NCBI RefSeq assembly: GCF_000378965.1
Contig: NZ_KB900537.1
Coordinates: 124,001 to 188,000, forward strand
Direction: 5' to 3'
Length of the DNA: 64,000 nt
DNA from: Thioalkalivibrio thiocyanodenitrificans ARhD 1
GTDB taxonomy: Bacteria; Pseudomonadota; Gammaproteobacteria; Ectothiorhodospirales; Ectothiorhodospiraceae
Position 1 is the stretch's first letter, and each line of letters starts with the position of its first letter. Of the stretch, positions 8,427 through 16,588 are shown piece after piece. Below the pieces are notes generated by a model. The model had not been told where the DNA came from, did no database searches, and saw nothing but the letters and a program-made list of their open reading frames with translations. The position numbers and the translations under genes were made by a program.

Positions 8427-8516
8427 TTAGATCAGGCCGGCCCGATCAAGGACCGGACGAACCAGTCCAAAGTACAGCACGCAACCGGCAACCACACAAG
8501 CGGCGAACATGACCAT
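8427..8516 (-). CDS. 29-residue single-span membrane peptide
   Basis: MVMFAACVVAGCVLYFGLVR followed by nine more residues: one hydrophobic helix then a charged end. It is short, but has a strong ribosome-binding site (GGAAGGAGAAGGCT), its own TCCCTATAC element about 35 bases upstream and a terminator, so it is probably translated. Function unknown. Confidence 0.55.
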   Translation of the reverse strand: MVMFAACVVAGCVLYFGLVRPVLDRAGLI

Positions 8517-8551
8517 AGCCTTCTCCTTCCATTGTTTTATTGACCTGCTTC

Positions 8552-8560
8552 GTATAGGGA
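8552..8560 (-). promoter_or_regulatory. TCGCTATAC-family promoter core
   Basis: Minus strand TCCCTATAC with CAAAA 17 bases upstream, serving the 29-residue peptide. Confidence 0.6.
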
Positions 8561-8593
8561 ATCGCGCAACGATTTTGGTCGCCCCTCCAGAGA

Positions 8594-8621
8594 CAAGAAA
8601 ACCAGCCCGCGGGGGGCTGGT
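8594..8621 (-). terminator. terminator of the nucleotide kinase-like gene
   Basis: Minus strand ACCAGCCC, loop, GGGCTGGT, TTTTCTT. Confidence 0.75.
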
Positions 8622-8644
8622 CGGAAATGGCAGTACAATGGGCG

Positions 8645-9202
8645 TTAGCCGCTCTGTTCCCGGATCGAGCGCACGTCCGGCACCCTGACCTGCATTCTCA
8701 GCACATGCTCCAGCACCGCCTGGGCGTGATTCACGCCGGCCGGGATGTCTGTGAATTCGATGCAATGGGCCACCAGAAACGCCCTGATGCGCTCCCCGAG
8801 CGCCACGGCATCCTCCTCCAGCTCCATCCGCCCCTCAGGCTGATAGGCCCAGGCTGGGTTCAGGTAATAGACCTCGTTGTTGAACGAGTCGAAGAAGTCG
8901 ATCACCAGGCCCGTAAAGCTCCTGGGGTAATGCTCCGGCTTGTAGATGGCCGAAAGCAGCAAAGAGGAGTCGGTGACCACATAGTCGACCTTGTCTCTGA
9001 GCCTGTTGAGCCGGCGGTGTTGCTCGGCGAAGACATAGATCTGGTCTTCGAGCATCTTGAAATGCCCCTCCCAGACCACGTCCTTGGCGAACTCGGTAAC
9101 CAGCTCGGCGCGAAGCCCCTGGCGCTTCATGTCATAGAAAACGCCGGCCGCGGTGGTGGACTTGCCAGCGCACGGCGGCCCGATCAGATTGATGACCTTC
9201 AT
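8645..9202 (-). CDS. AAA_28-type P-loop ATPase/kinase
   Basis: 185 residues. Walker A GPPCAGKST starts at about residue 8 and a TEFAKD segment follows; a VTDSS strand near residue 80 is a likely Walker B-type region. The layout fits the AAA_28 group of small nucleotide or nicotinamide-riboside-type kinases seen in NadR and in phages. Substrate not known. Start at ATG 9202 behind CAGGAGG. Own promoter element and terminator. Confidence 0.72.
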   Translation of the reverse strand: MKVINLIGPPCAGKSTTAAGVFYDMKRQGLRAELVTEFAKDVVWEGHFKMLEDQIYVFAEQHRRLNRLRDKVDYVVTDSSLLLSAIYKPEHYPRSFTGLVIDFFDSFNNEVYYLNPAWAYQPEGRMELEEDAVALGERIRAFLVAHCIEFTDIPAGVNHAQAVLEHVLRMQVRVPDVRSIREQSG

Positions 9203-9232
9203 GGATCCTCCTGTTGGTATCGTGTCTGCCGT

Positions 9233-9241
9233 GTATAGCGA
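9233..9241 (-). promoter_or_regulatory. TCGCTATAC-family promoter core
   Basis: Minus strand TCGCTATAC about 30 bases before the kinase-like gene; CAAG 19 bases upstream. Confidence 0.6.
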
Positions 9242-9264
9242 CCGACGCGGGGCGCGCTTGCCGA

Positions 9265-10200
9265 TCACCTGAGCGCAGGCGTCTCGAGCTCGTTGACAGT
9301 GCGGATCAGGGTGATCGAGAGCACCTCCGAGAAGGCGGAGGAGAGAGTCCCGAAGATGCTTTGACGCGGCGTGTAGTCCTTGACCTGGCTGACGCCGAAT
9401 CGCTCCTCAACAACACCCGCAAGATCACCCTGCCCGTCCACGAGCCCGAGCTGCCAGGCAGTCTTGCCTGTCCAGTAATCGCCCGAGAACAGATCCCGGT
9501 GGTCGCCGGTGAGGTGTTCGGCGCGCGAATCCATGACGATGTCGATGAAGTGCGCGTGAATGTCGTCGAGCAGTCGAGTGGTCTTTGAGACCTCCTCCTC
9601 GGACAGATCCATGAACGGATCGAGCATGTTCTTGGATTCGCCTGCGGTGAATACCCTGCGCTCAACCCCCAAGGTGTCCATCAGACCCGTAAAGCCGAAT
9701 CCCTGCATGATCACGCCGATCGAGCCCACGACAGTGGATCGGTTCACGTAGATCTCATCTGAAGCCATGGCGATCAGGTATGCCCCTGAGGTCAGCATAT
9801 CCTCAGCAACCACAACCACCGGCTTCTCGTACTCCTCACGCAGCTGTTTGATGCGGTCATGAATCAGCGCGGCTTGTACGGGGGTGCCTCCGGGGCTGTT
9901 GATGACCAGCACCACGCCCTTGGCGCGCTCATCGGAGAAGGCTCGGTTGAGTGCGGGGTTGAGTCGTGCGGCCGAGGTGGTTCTGGAGTCCGGTGAGATC
10001 ATCCCCTCGATCCGAACGACCGCGGCGTAATCCTCATCAGGCTCCTTGTCCGCGGTGCTTCGGAGGTAGAAATTCAGGATGAAGCTCAGCATGACAATCG
10101 TGAACACGCCGGCGAAACGTACGTTTCTCCAGAATCGGTCACGCTTGCGCTCTTTGAGCAGTTCATCGACAAGTTCGGTATGCAGGGTTTCTTGGCTCAT
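9265..10200 (-). CDS. sppA: S49 signal peptide peptidase (SppA/SohB type)
   Basis: 311 residues, the length of short (36K-type) SppA. One membrane anchor (about residues 28-48) and a periplasmic serine protease domain: NSPGG loop, nucleophile Ser in LTSGAYLIA, and the partner Lys in AGESKNMLDPF. These make a Ser/Lys dyad that cuts leftover signal peptides or membrane proteins. The ATG lies only five bases after a TATATC box, so translation may start on a leaderless message; a TTG seven codons upstream is the alternative. Confidence 0.85.
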   Translation of the reverse strand: MSQETLHTELVDELLKERKRDRFWRNVRFAGVFTIVMLSFILNFYLRSTADKEPDEDYAAVVRIEGMISPDSRTTSAARLNPALNRAFSDERAKGVVLVINSPGGTPVQAALIHDRIKQLREEYEKPVVVVAEDMLTSGAYLIAMASDEIYVNRSTVVGSIGVIMQGFGFTGLMDTLGVERRVFTAGESKNMLDPFMDLSEEEVSKTTRLLDDIHAHFIDIVMDSRAEHLTGDHRDLFSGDYWTGKTAWQLGLVDGQGDLAGVVEERFGVSQVKDYTPRQSIFGTLSSAFSEVLSITLIRTVNELETPALR

Positions 10201-10205
10201 GAAGT

Positions 10206-10215
10206 GATATAGCGA
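10206..10215 (-). promoter_or_regulatory. TCGCTATAC-family promoter core at leaderless gene
   Basis: Minus strand TTCGCTATATC, then five bases, then the ATG of the S49 peptidase gene. Confidence 0.5.
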
Positions 10216-10312
10216 ATCCAAGCCGAGGATTTCAGAACGCTTTCGAGTTACCTACACTCCACAGGGCCGCCGGAGAAGGCCGGGCCCCCACACCACAAAC
10301 ACAAGAAGAGAC

Positions 10313-10816
10313 ATGCAAGCAGACCTCCCATCGTTTCGCTTCGACCCTGAAAAGGCGATCGAGGCTGTTCTCTACATCGCGACCCGGATACCGGTCGACA
10401 AGCGCGCCGTCCTGCGCGTCCTGTACCTGGCTGACAAGCAGCACCTTCGCACCTACGCGCGGTTTATCGCGGGCGATTTTTACCATGCGCTTGATTTTGG
10501 GCCTACGCCGATGCGCACATACGGCCTGATCGAGCTGCAAATCAGCTTTGAAGGGGTGAAAGGGGGCGCGAGCACGGTGTTGCGTGAACAGGGCTGCAAC
10601 GGCTCCAGGCGCCTGGAGGCGCTTCGTGATCCGGATCTCGATGTGTTCAGCGACTCGGACCTGGAGTGCCTGGATGCGGCGATCGACAAGGTGCTCGCGC
10701 AGCCGGATTCTGACCCGCTGCGCGCTCTCAGGGAGGAGATTTATGATCGCGCCTGGCTGAACGCCAGAGCAGAACGACATGATGGGCGGATGAGTATCCA
10801 GCACATCCTGGATTAG
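10313..10816 (+). CDS. Panacea (SocA/DUF4065-like) domain protein
   Basis: 167 residues. The N-terminal 100 residues (AIEAVLYIATR, RVLYLADKQHLRTYARFIAG, FYHALDFGPTPMRTYGLI) match the Panacea/SocA pattern, a domain often acting as the antitoxin part of toxin-antitoxin pairs or as a proteolysis adaptor. No neighbouring toxin gene is evident. Ribosome-binding site AAGAAGAG. Confidence 0.65.
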   Translation: MQADLPSFRFDPEKAIEAVLYIATRIPVDKRAVLRVLYLADKQHLRTYARFIAGDFYHALDFGPTPMRTYGLIELQISFEGVKGGASTVLREQGCNGSRRLEALRDPDLDVFSDSDLECLDAAIDKVLAQPDSDPLRALREEIYDRAWLNARAERHDGRMSIQHILD

Positions 10817-10830
10817 CGGCCCCCAAACAG

Positions 10831-10862
10831 AAAACCCTCGCAACAAATCAGCTGCGAGGGCT
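10831..10862 (-). terminator. terminator, possibly bidirectional
   Basis: CCCTCGCA and TGCGAGGG around a ten-base loop; the minus strand ends in TTTTC. Lies between convergent genes. Confidence 0.7.
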
Positions 10863-10873
10863 TGAAAGGATGA

Positions 10874-11086
10874 CTACAGGGGCTCCAGATCTCGAAACAC
10901 CATCCCGGGAGCCACCTCCTGGATCATGATGTCTTCTTCAAATTCCTCCAGATAGCCCGGCGCGGCATCACCCGTCTGTGAGACGTGGCGCTGCCAGCCT
11001 TGCTTGAGGGCTTCTCGGGCCTCGGCTTCCGTGTTCCCGTAAGCCTCAAACCCCCAGTTCGGGGTGTCAATACTGGCCTTATACAT
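10874..11086 (-). CDS. small acidic hypothetical protein (70 aa)
   Basis: Starts MYKASIDTPNWGFEAYGNTE behind GAAGGAGAGAG. The pattern of a beta strand pair then a helix with AEAREALKQGW looks like a small alpha/beta fold. Single-gene unit with element 11116 and its own terminator. Confidence 0.62.
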   Translation of the reverse strand: MYKASIDTPNWGFEAYGNTEAEAREALKQGWQRHVSQTGDAAPGYLEEFEEDIMIQEVAPGMVFRDLEPL

Positions 11087-11115
11087 GACTCTCTCCTTCG
11101 TTACTCACTCAGGGA

Positions 11116-11124
11116 GTGTAGCGA
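11116..11124 (-). promoter_or_regulatory. TCGCTATAC-family promoter core
   Basis: Minus strand TCGCTACAC followed by TCCCTGAGTGAG. Confidence 0.55.
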
Positions 11125-11137
11125 TAGAGGCGCGGTT

Positions 11138-11782
11138 TCACGCGCTCGCCGCGGAGAGGTCACGAAGACCCTCCCTGAACCTCTGCGCGCCTCCCATCGA
11201 GGGGTGGCGCAGCGCGGCCTTCGGCGAGACGCCCAGCATGCGCAGCGTCTTCTCAGCGGAGCGCCCCAGTGCAAGCACCTGAACCCCCTGAAAGTGCGCC
11301 AGCAGGGCCTCCAGTGCGCCCACACCCATCCTGAGCTCCTTGATCGACGGGGTGCGATTCGTCAGGCTCGCCCCGGGCCCGTGCGGATGCCAGGGGAATG
11401 CGTTCCAGAGCAGCGTCTCGTGCGCGACCCCGAGTTCCTCGAGGATCCCCCAGATGATGGTCGCGGAAGGCTCGGAGAAGGGCCGCTCGCGCGAGGTGAT
11501 CCGCGGTGTCGGCTCGATCCTCGGAATTACCCCCTCCACCAGCAATCGCTCGGAGGTGAACGCAACACCGGAATAGCGACAGCCCTGGTAGCCCGGCGCT
11601 TCGCCGAGCAGGATCCTGGTGGGGTGCTTACATTCCAGATGGCGCTTGAGACGATCCAGGCGCTGGCGTGGTGCGGCTTCGCACAGGTCGAAATCAAAGC
11701 ACCGGTCCCGCCAGGGATTGAACACCCAGTCAGAGTTGTACGGGTTATCGCAGATCAGGCTGAAAAAGGCATCGAGCGCCAT
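11138..11782 (-). CDS. uracil-DNA glycosylase family protein
   Basis: 214 residues. Motif 1 LLGEAPGYQGCRYSGVAFTS near residue 59 and RHPSMGG near residue 192 fit the uracil-DNA glycosylase superfamily (family 4/5-like rather than Ung), with LLWNAFPWHPH between. It would remove uracil from DNA, which makes sense beside the plasmid's own dCMP deaminase and replication genes. The start ATG follows ACGAGGAAGACC, overlapping the terminator of the upstream gene, so expression may need read-through. Confidence 0.75.
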   Translation of the reverse strand: MALDAFFSLICDNPYNSDWVFNPWRDRCFDFDLCEAAPRQRLDRLKRHLECKHPTRILLGEAPGYQGCRYSGVAFTSERLLVEGVIPRIEPTPRITSRERPFSEPSATIIWGILEELGVAHETLLWNAFPWHPHGPGASLTNRTPSIKELRMGVGALEALLAHFQGVQVLALGRSAEKTLRMLGVSPKAALRHPSMGGAQRFREGLRDLSAASA

Positions 11783-11794
11783 GGTCTTCCTCGT

Positions 11795-11826
11795 GAAAAG
11801 AAACCCCCTCCACGAACGGAAGGGGG
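11795..11826 (-). terminator. terminator of the SSB-like gene
   Basis: Minus strand CCCCCTTCC, loop, GGAGGGGG, TTTCTTTTC; it lies just before the glycosylase start. Confidence 0.7.
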
Positions 11827-11838
11827 CTGTGAAGAATG

Positions 11839-12357
11839 TTACGCAGCTTGCGTGTCGGCGGCAAGCTCACGGGCCTTCTCAAGCGCCAACTCGCGCGCCT
11901 GCTTGCTCAGGTTGAGCTTACCGATCGAGACCTCGGCGCCCTTGAGCGTGATCAGGCCGTCGCGCACCTGGATCAACACCGGGCGCACCGCCTCCTTCTC
12001 CTCTTCGGTAATCACCGCATCCCCGCCCTGCGAGCTCGACTCGGGGGCCGATTCGGCGCTCTCGCTCTGCTCCAGAACCTCCAGGCTCTGGACGTAGATC
12101 GTGAGGTTCACCGACGGCTCGCCGTCGTTCCTCTTGTAGGGCTCCACGCTGAGCCTGCCGGAGATCTTGACGCCCGCGCCCTTGGCGATCTCGCCATCCG
12201 CCGCCTTGGGCTCGAACACAACCGCGGTGTACCACACCGTCGAGTCGCCGTCCTTGACAGCCACCCGAAGCCGGCAGTAGGTCTTCTCCCGGCCCTGCTT
12301 GATCCCTTCGTTCGCGCCGACATGGCCGGCGATTTCGACTTTCTGGTATGTTTTCAC
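11839..12357 (-). CDS. SSB-like OB-fold protein
   Basis: 172 residues. The first 95 residues (KVEIAGHVGANEGIKQGREK, VWYTAVVFEPKA, GVKISGRLSVEPYK) have the strand layout of single-stranded DNA-binding proteins; the tail is acidic and helical without the usual DDDIPF end. Start GTG behind AGGAGGAAGAA. Next to the Rad52-type gene, suggesting joint action in recombination. Confidence 0.65.
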   Translation of the reverse strand: MKTYQKVEIAGHVGANEGIKQGREKTYCRLRVAVKDGDSTVWYTAVVFEPKAADGEIAKGAGVKISGRLSVEPYKRNDGEPSVNLTIYVQSLEVLEQSESAESAPESSSQGGDAVITEEEKEAVRPVLIQVRDGLITLKGAEVSIGKLNLSKQARELALEKARELAADTQAA

Positions 12358-12388
12358 TTCTTCCTCCTGTTTTTGCTCTTGCGCTTAC

Positions 12389-12397
12389 GTATAGCGA
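12389..12397 (-). promoter_or_regulatory. TCGCTATAC-family promoter core
   Basis: Minus strand TCGCTATAC with CAAC 17 bases upstream, before the SSB-like gene. Confidence 0.62.
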
Positions 12398-12414
12398 CCG
12401 GCGCAACGAGGTTG

Positions 12415-12442
12415 AAAAAAGACCCCGGGGCTCCGGGGTCTT
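12415..12442 (-). terminator. terminator of the Rad52-type gene
   Basis: Minus strand GACCCCGG, loop, CCGGGGTC, TTTTTT. Confidence 0.8.
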
Positions 12443-12452
12443 GAGTTGTGGC

Positions 12453-13241
12453 TTACTGGGTTTCCTTTCGACGTTCGACCATGCGCTCCTCGATCCGGGC
12501 GATTGCGAAGGCGCGCGCATCGGGAGACAACCCCTTGTTTGCTCGAAGGTGCTGAATGGCCCGCTCAGGGCTTGCGCCTGATCGGAGCTTCGAGAATACG
12601 CCCAGCAGAATACCTTCCTCCTCGGGCGTCATCTGAGGGGGCGCATCGGGAAGACGCTCCTGCCGCGAGTCTTCATTCAGCCCCCAATCGATCTCCTTGC
12701 TCATGCTGCGTGTGCTCCTTGCCGGCTGCGCGGCTTGCTCCGGGGGATTCGATACCGTCTCCTGCTCACCAATCTCCTCCTGCCCTTCGTCGGTGCAGAC
12801 GTCAAGAACGGATTCCTGAGGCAGAGAGGTTTCATCGATCAGTGTTTCCCCTTCGGATTCACAGACACACACCTCTACGGGATCCGCGCAGGCATAGCGA
12901 AAGATGCCATACTTGAGCGCGGCACGCTTGAAGGCTTCGGCCTCCGCGTGCTTGATGTTGCGGATATCCTCGAGAGGCGCGATCGCCGCTTTCTCTCTCC
13001 ACTCGCTCTCGACCCGGATGCCCAGAAAGCACTGGATCGCGATCGGATGGCGATCCTGGCCGAGCAGAAGCTCGTAGCGGTCACGCCAACCACAAGGGCC
13101 GAGCACATCGTCCAATCGATCCATGATCTGTAGGGCATCCACGCATCGAACGGCATGGCCTTTGCCGTCACAATGATCCAGGAGCTTCCATTTGACCGCC
13201 GAGGCCGGGAATGGCGCCGCCAGCGTCTTCAGTTCATGCAT
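12453..13241 (-). CDS. Rad52/Rad22-type single-strand annealing protein
   Basis: 262 residues. The first 120 residues match the annealing-protein core: LAAPFPASAVKWK, a long helix with ALQIMDRLDDVLGPCGWRDRY, and AEAEAFKRAALKYGIFRYA, which is the typical C-terminal end of this core. The remainder is a variable acidic linker and a small helical end. Such proteins pair single strands during recombination. Start ATG behind AGAGGAGGACCT. Own promoter, followed by the SSB-like gene. Confidence 0.78.
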   Translation of the reverse strand: MHELKTLAAPFPASAVKWKLLDHCDGKGHAVRCVDALQIMDRLDDVLGPCGWRDRYELLLGQDRHPIAIQCFLGIRVESEWREKAAIAPLEDIRNIKHAEAEAFKRAALKYGIFRYACADPVEVCVCESEGETLIDETSLPQESVLDVCTDEGQEEIGEQETVSNPPEQAAQPARSTRSMSKEIDWGLNEDSRQERLPDAPPQMTPEEEGILLGVFSKLRSGASPERAIQHLRANKGLSPDARAFAIARIEERMVERRKETQ

Positions 13242-13277
13242 AGGTCCTCCTCTGTGTGCTTGTTTAGTCCTTGGGAG

Positions 13278-13286
13278 GTATAGCGA
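13278..13286 (-). promoter_or_regulatory. TCGCTATAC-family promoter core
   Basis: Minus strand TCGCTATAC followed by CTCCCAAGGAC, before the Rad52-type gene. Confidence 0.6.
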
Positions 13287-13296
13287 TCGCGCGCGC

Positions 13297-13761
13297 CTAG
13301 ATAACCGTCAGCGTCAGCGCGGCGCCGAAAGCCCAGGTGAGTGGGACCAGCACCCACTCCCATTCGCCGCTTTTCCACCAGTTGAGCGAGGTGCGCCTGA
13401 AGGGGTGCACGACAGGAACACCCATGGGGTTTGGGATATCCATGGCAAGATGCGTCAATCCGCCCACCGCGAAGCCGAACAGAGCCGAGTAGAGAGCCTC
13501 GCCCTTCCCTGCGGCCAGCAGCGCTGTGCTTGCCAGCAGAAGCACCACCCAGGCCGGCAGCCAGTGCGTGATGGTTCGATGGGGGATCAGAGAGAGCCGC
13601 CGGCCTCTGAGCCAGTAGGGGATCTCCAGCCAGTCCGGCGCCGTGGCCCCGAGAAAGGCTCCGATGGCGGCCACCAGGGGTATTCCTCCAAGCCTTGCGC
13701 CCAGTCCGTAGGCGATCCCGCAAACCCCGATGCCTGTGAGCTGGTGCCCCAGCTTTGTCAT
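13297..13761 (-). CDS. membrane-bound metal-dependent hydrolase (YdjM/DUF457 type)
   Basis: 154 residues with four or so membrane helices. Motifs DWLE, HRTITH and GGLTHLAMDIPNPMGV carry the His/Asp residues typical of the YdjM group. Start overlaps the previous stop (ATGA), so it is last in the coupling-protein operon. Substrate unknown. Confidence 0.72.
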   Translation of the reverse strand: MTKLGHQLTGIGVCGIAYGLGARLGGIPLVAAIGAFLGATAPDWLEIPYWLRGRRLSLIPHRTITHWLPAWVVLLLASTALLAAGKGEALYSALFGFAVGGLTHLAMDIPNPMGVPVVHPFRRTSLNWWKSGEWEWVLVPLTWAFGAALTLTVI

Positions 13762-14009
13762 GAGCGGTATCGACGAGTGGGGTCCAGCTTGTGCTCGGGG
13801 AGCACGAGATGACGAATGAGATCGACGTGTGAACGCCAAATGATCTTGACGATCCAGATCACCCACGCCCACTTGGCGCCAAGCACCGCAAGCACCCCTT
13901 TACCGATGCCGTCAACGATGGGTTTGACCATGGTCGAGACCCCGGGCACGAACAGAAGGAGGATCAGCGCGCTGACCAGCACGGCCGCGTAGAACAGGAT
14001 CGTGTTCAT
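13758..14009 (-). CDS. small membrane protein next to coupling ATPase
   Basis: 83 residues; hydrophobic N-terminus (about residues 3-27) and a second hydrophobic stretch (about 36-60). It overlaps the coupling-protein stop by four bases and the next start by four, so it is tightly co-translated. A helper of the coupling protein is a guess from position. Confidence 0.6.
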   Translation of the reverse strand: MNTILFYAAVLVSALILLLFVPGVSTMVKPIVDGIGKGVLAVLGAKWAWVIWIVKIIWRSHVDLIRHLVLPEHKLDPTRRYRS

Positions 14010-15703
14010 TCGTCCGGGTCTCCCGTGTCCATGAGGAACTCGCGATAGCGGTGCTCGTACTCAAGACCTCGCTCCTCCTTTGGCATCTGCCTCGGGTGGC
14101 GAGTGACTTTATAGACCGGCACTTCCTCCGGGAACTCGAGCATGGGTGTCTTGATGTGAAACATGCGCGCCCCGCTCATCACGACGCTCTCGCCGATGCC
14201 GAGGGATTTGAGCTGATCGGGGCTGACGCGATAGCCCTCCTCTTCGCGCCAGCTCTCACCCAGCCCGCCTCCATGGCTCTCGGCAAGCTGAGGCACGGTA
14301 CGAAGCAGGGGGCTGGACTCGGTATCGTTCTCCGACACGGACAGCGAGTACTGGAACGTGGAGCTCTTGCCGATGATATCGGCAGCCATCTCCGGACTGT
14401 CCTTGCTGCCGAACTTGAACAGCACCTTTGACCATGTGTTTTGAATGATCATATCTGCGAAATCCGGCGAAACCACCGACAGGTTCGCGAAGCTCTGGAA
14501 GGCGGGGATCATGCAGATATTGGCGCTTCGCGCCTGCTCGAAAAGGCGCGCGATACCGGGCATCACGTATGAGCCCATCTCGTCAGCGAAGATCAGGTAA
14601 GGCGGAGCCGGGCGGCGGTACTTCGGCGTCCCCTGGATGTTGTAGGTCGCGGTGCGCACGTCAGAGAGAACCATCTTCCCCAGGTTCAGCGCCGCCACAT
14701 CCTTGCCCATGGTGGGCAGCATGATGTAGACGACCTTGTTGTTCAGGATGCAGTCCGTGAGATCGATCTCGGGCGTGTAGGTGTTGAGCACCTGCCCGAA
14801 CTTGCCTTGCGCGAACATGGCGATGCGCCCGGCCATGCCGCCGAGCACCTCTTTGAGCTTGTTGATATCGACCTGGCTGCCGTCCTTGGTCTTTCTGCGG
14901 AACTGATCGAGAAAGACCTGAAGCGCCCTTTTCTCCTGCGACCCTTCAGGGATCATGCGCTCCAGCGACTCGATGGCGCGCGCCGACTGCATGATGATCG
15001 ACAGGTCGCCGAAGTGGTACCGGCAGCCGGCCTTTTTCAGCGCCGCGGTGATTACCGTGAGCGCCTGGTTGGCCTGCTGCTTGTAGAAGTCCGCGCCGAT
15101 GTTGTTCTCAGAGCTTGGCAACAGGTTGAGCAGCCGCGACGAGACCTCGTCGGCATCGCCCGAGAGGATCGGGTTGTAGGTGTTGCTGTTGTGCGGCTCA
15201 TCGACGTTCAGGATGAACAGGTCTTCCTCGCGCCCGAGAAGCTTCATCATGTAGGCCAGCTTGTCGCGAGTCTCGACGTCGAGTTTGGCGTCGATGAAGA
15301 TGAAGCCACCCCCGCGAGCGGCCTGTGACCAGAGCATATACTCTCCGAGCGTGGTCTTGCCCACCCCGGACTGACCGATGATCGCCAGGTGGCGGGTCAG
15401 GAATCCGTTGGCAATATCCACGGGGCGCGAGTGATCGCGCGTGTAGCCGACCCGAAGCCCGTCAAAGCCCAGGGTTTCAGGAAAGGTCTCATCGCTTGGG
15501 AGGATGAAGCCCTCGCGGCTGACGAGATCGGTTCGATCCAGCCACTTCCGGGATCTGCGGTACCCGAGCCATGCGGCGCCAAGCCCTCCACCAGCCATGG
15601 CGGCGGCAGTAAGCGGCATGCCGGCAAACTGCGGGAGCGAAGCCAGGGCGGCCGAGGACAGGCCGAGCAGGGCAGAAGCATCTTTGGGTCCAACCAGGGG
15701 CAT
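14006..15703 (-). CDS. traD: conjugative coupling ATPase, TraD-type
   Basis: 565 residues. Two hydrophobic segments near the N-terminus, Walker A GQSGVGKTT at about 113, Walker B LIFADEMGS at about 365, and the FEQARSANICMIPAFQS segment typical of the TraD/TraG coupling family. It would link the relaxosome to the secretion channel at the inner membrane and pump DNA. No ribosome-binding site is seen at this ATG. No relaxase gene is in the window. Confidence 0.85.
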   Translation of the reverse strand: MPLVGPKDASALLGLSSAALASLPQFAGMPLTAAAMAGGGLGAAWLGYRRSRKWLDRTDLVSREGFILPSDETFPETLGFDGLRVGYTRDHSRPVDIANGFLTRHLAIIGQSGVGKTTLGEYMLWSQAARGGGFIFIDAKLDVETRDKLAYMMKLLGREEDLFILNVDEPHNSNTYNPILSGDADEVSSRLLNLLPSSENNIGADFYKQQANQALTVITAALKKAGCRYHFGDLSIIMQSARAIESLERMIPEGSQEKRALQVFLDQFRRKTKDGSQVDINKLKEVLGGMAGRIAMFAQGKFGQVLNTYTPEIDLTDCILNNKVVYIMLPTMGKDVAALNLGKMVLSDVRTATYNIQGTPKYRRPAPPYLIFADEMGSYVMPGIARLFEQARSANICMIPAFQSFANLSVVSPDFADMIIQNTWSKVLFKFGSKDSPEMAADIIGKSSTFQYSLSVSENDTESSPLLRTVPQLAESHGGGLGESWREEEGYRVSPDQLKSLGIGESVVMSGARMFHIKTPMLEFPEEVPVYKVTRHPRQMPKEERGLEYEHRYREFLMDTGDPDE

Positions 15704-15812
15704 AGGCGGTACGCGACTCGTTGTGGTATGGCTTCGCCTGGGCGAAGTTCGTCCGCCCTTTGGCTGTCAGATGCCTTTCGGGCGAGGCGCGCATGCACGC
15801 GCAATCAAGTGG

Positions 15813-15821
15813 GTATAGGGA
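15813..15821 (-). promoter_or_regulatory. TCGCTATAC-family promoter core, traD
   Basis: Minus strand TCCCTATAC about 110 bases before the coupling ATPase; GGGCAA element 17 bases upstream. Confidence 0.55.
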
Positions 15822-15877
15822 ATCGGACGATTCATTGCCCTCCGTCCTTGCGCCCCGGGCCCCCTCCCCTGCCCGGA

Positions 15878-16567
15878 TCAACGAAGGGCTTCGATCGCGT
15901 CGCGGATGGCCTTGATGTTTCTCTGCAACGTGGTCGGCTGCACGCCAAGCATGTCCTCGACCTCGTCGAGCGACTTGCCGGACTTGAGCAGCACGAGGAT
16001 GCGCAGCTGCCTGCGGCTGAGCTTCTTGCGCAACTCCACCTCGTCTTTCTCGCACTCGATCGCGATCTGCTTGGAGATGTTCTCGCGAAGCGTCATCGCG
16101 CCGTGCAGCTGCTGCTCGAGCTCGAGCATCTCCACGGGGGTGAGCCGCGAGAGATCGGAAGGCTCCTCGGCATCGACACCTCCGTCCTGATTGTCCAGCA
16201 CATCGGCCAGATCCTCCCAGGAGATGGGCGCGGCGAGGTGGCCCGGCTGCACGTAGGTGGTGCCGTCTTTCTTCTTGCGAAAGGCGCTGCCGGGCAGGCG
16301 CACAGGGGAGCCCATGTCGCGCCGGTGACGAAGGGCGGCGTGAAATCCGATCGTGTGCGCGTAGGATGCGGTCTGCCCCTCCGAGAGATCCGGGTCGGGC
16401 ATGGCGTTCAACCAGGCGATACGAATCTCCTGGGCGGCATCATCCTGCATGCTTGCGGGGATCCGCGCCTTGGCCAGCGTGATGTTGATCAATTTGCGCT
16501 CAAGCCCGAGTGCTGTTATCTTGTCATAGAGTGTGCTGGCGCTAAGCTTTTGATTTTTCGCAATCAT
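15878..16567 (-). CDS. sigma-70-like DNA-binding regulator (tentative)
   Basis: 229 residues. The N-terminal half (LINITLAKARIPASMQDDAA with QEIRIAWLNA after it) resembles sigma region 2; RRDMGSPVRLPGSAF resembles the RxxRPVRLP segment of region 3; the C-terminus (LSRRQLRILVLLKSGKSLDE, then VEDMLGVQPTTLQRNIKAI) is a helix-turn-helix like region 4 or a LuxR-type domain. Central residues 110-165 are an acidic linker. The match is by eye and could equally be a transcription regulator. Start ATG behind GGGGAG; it faces an HTH gene 21 bases away. Confidence 0.55.
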   Translation of the reverse strand: MIAKNQKLSASTLYDKITALGLERKLINITLAKARIPASMQDDAAQEIRIAWLNAMPDPDLSEGQTASYAHTIGFHAALRHRRDMGSPVRLPGSAFRKKKDGTTYVQPGHLAAPISWEDLADVLDNQDGGVDAEEPSDLSRLTPVEMLELEQQLHGAMTLRENISKQIAIECEKDEVELRKKLSRRQLRILVLLKSGKSLDEVEDMLGVQPTTLQRNIKAIRDAIEALR

Positions 16568-16588
16568 GCAAAGAGGCTCCCCAGGTAG

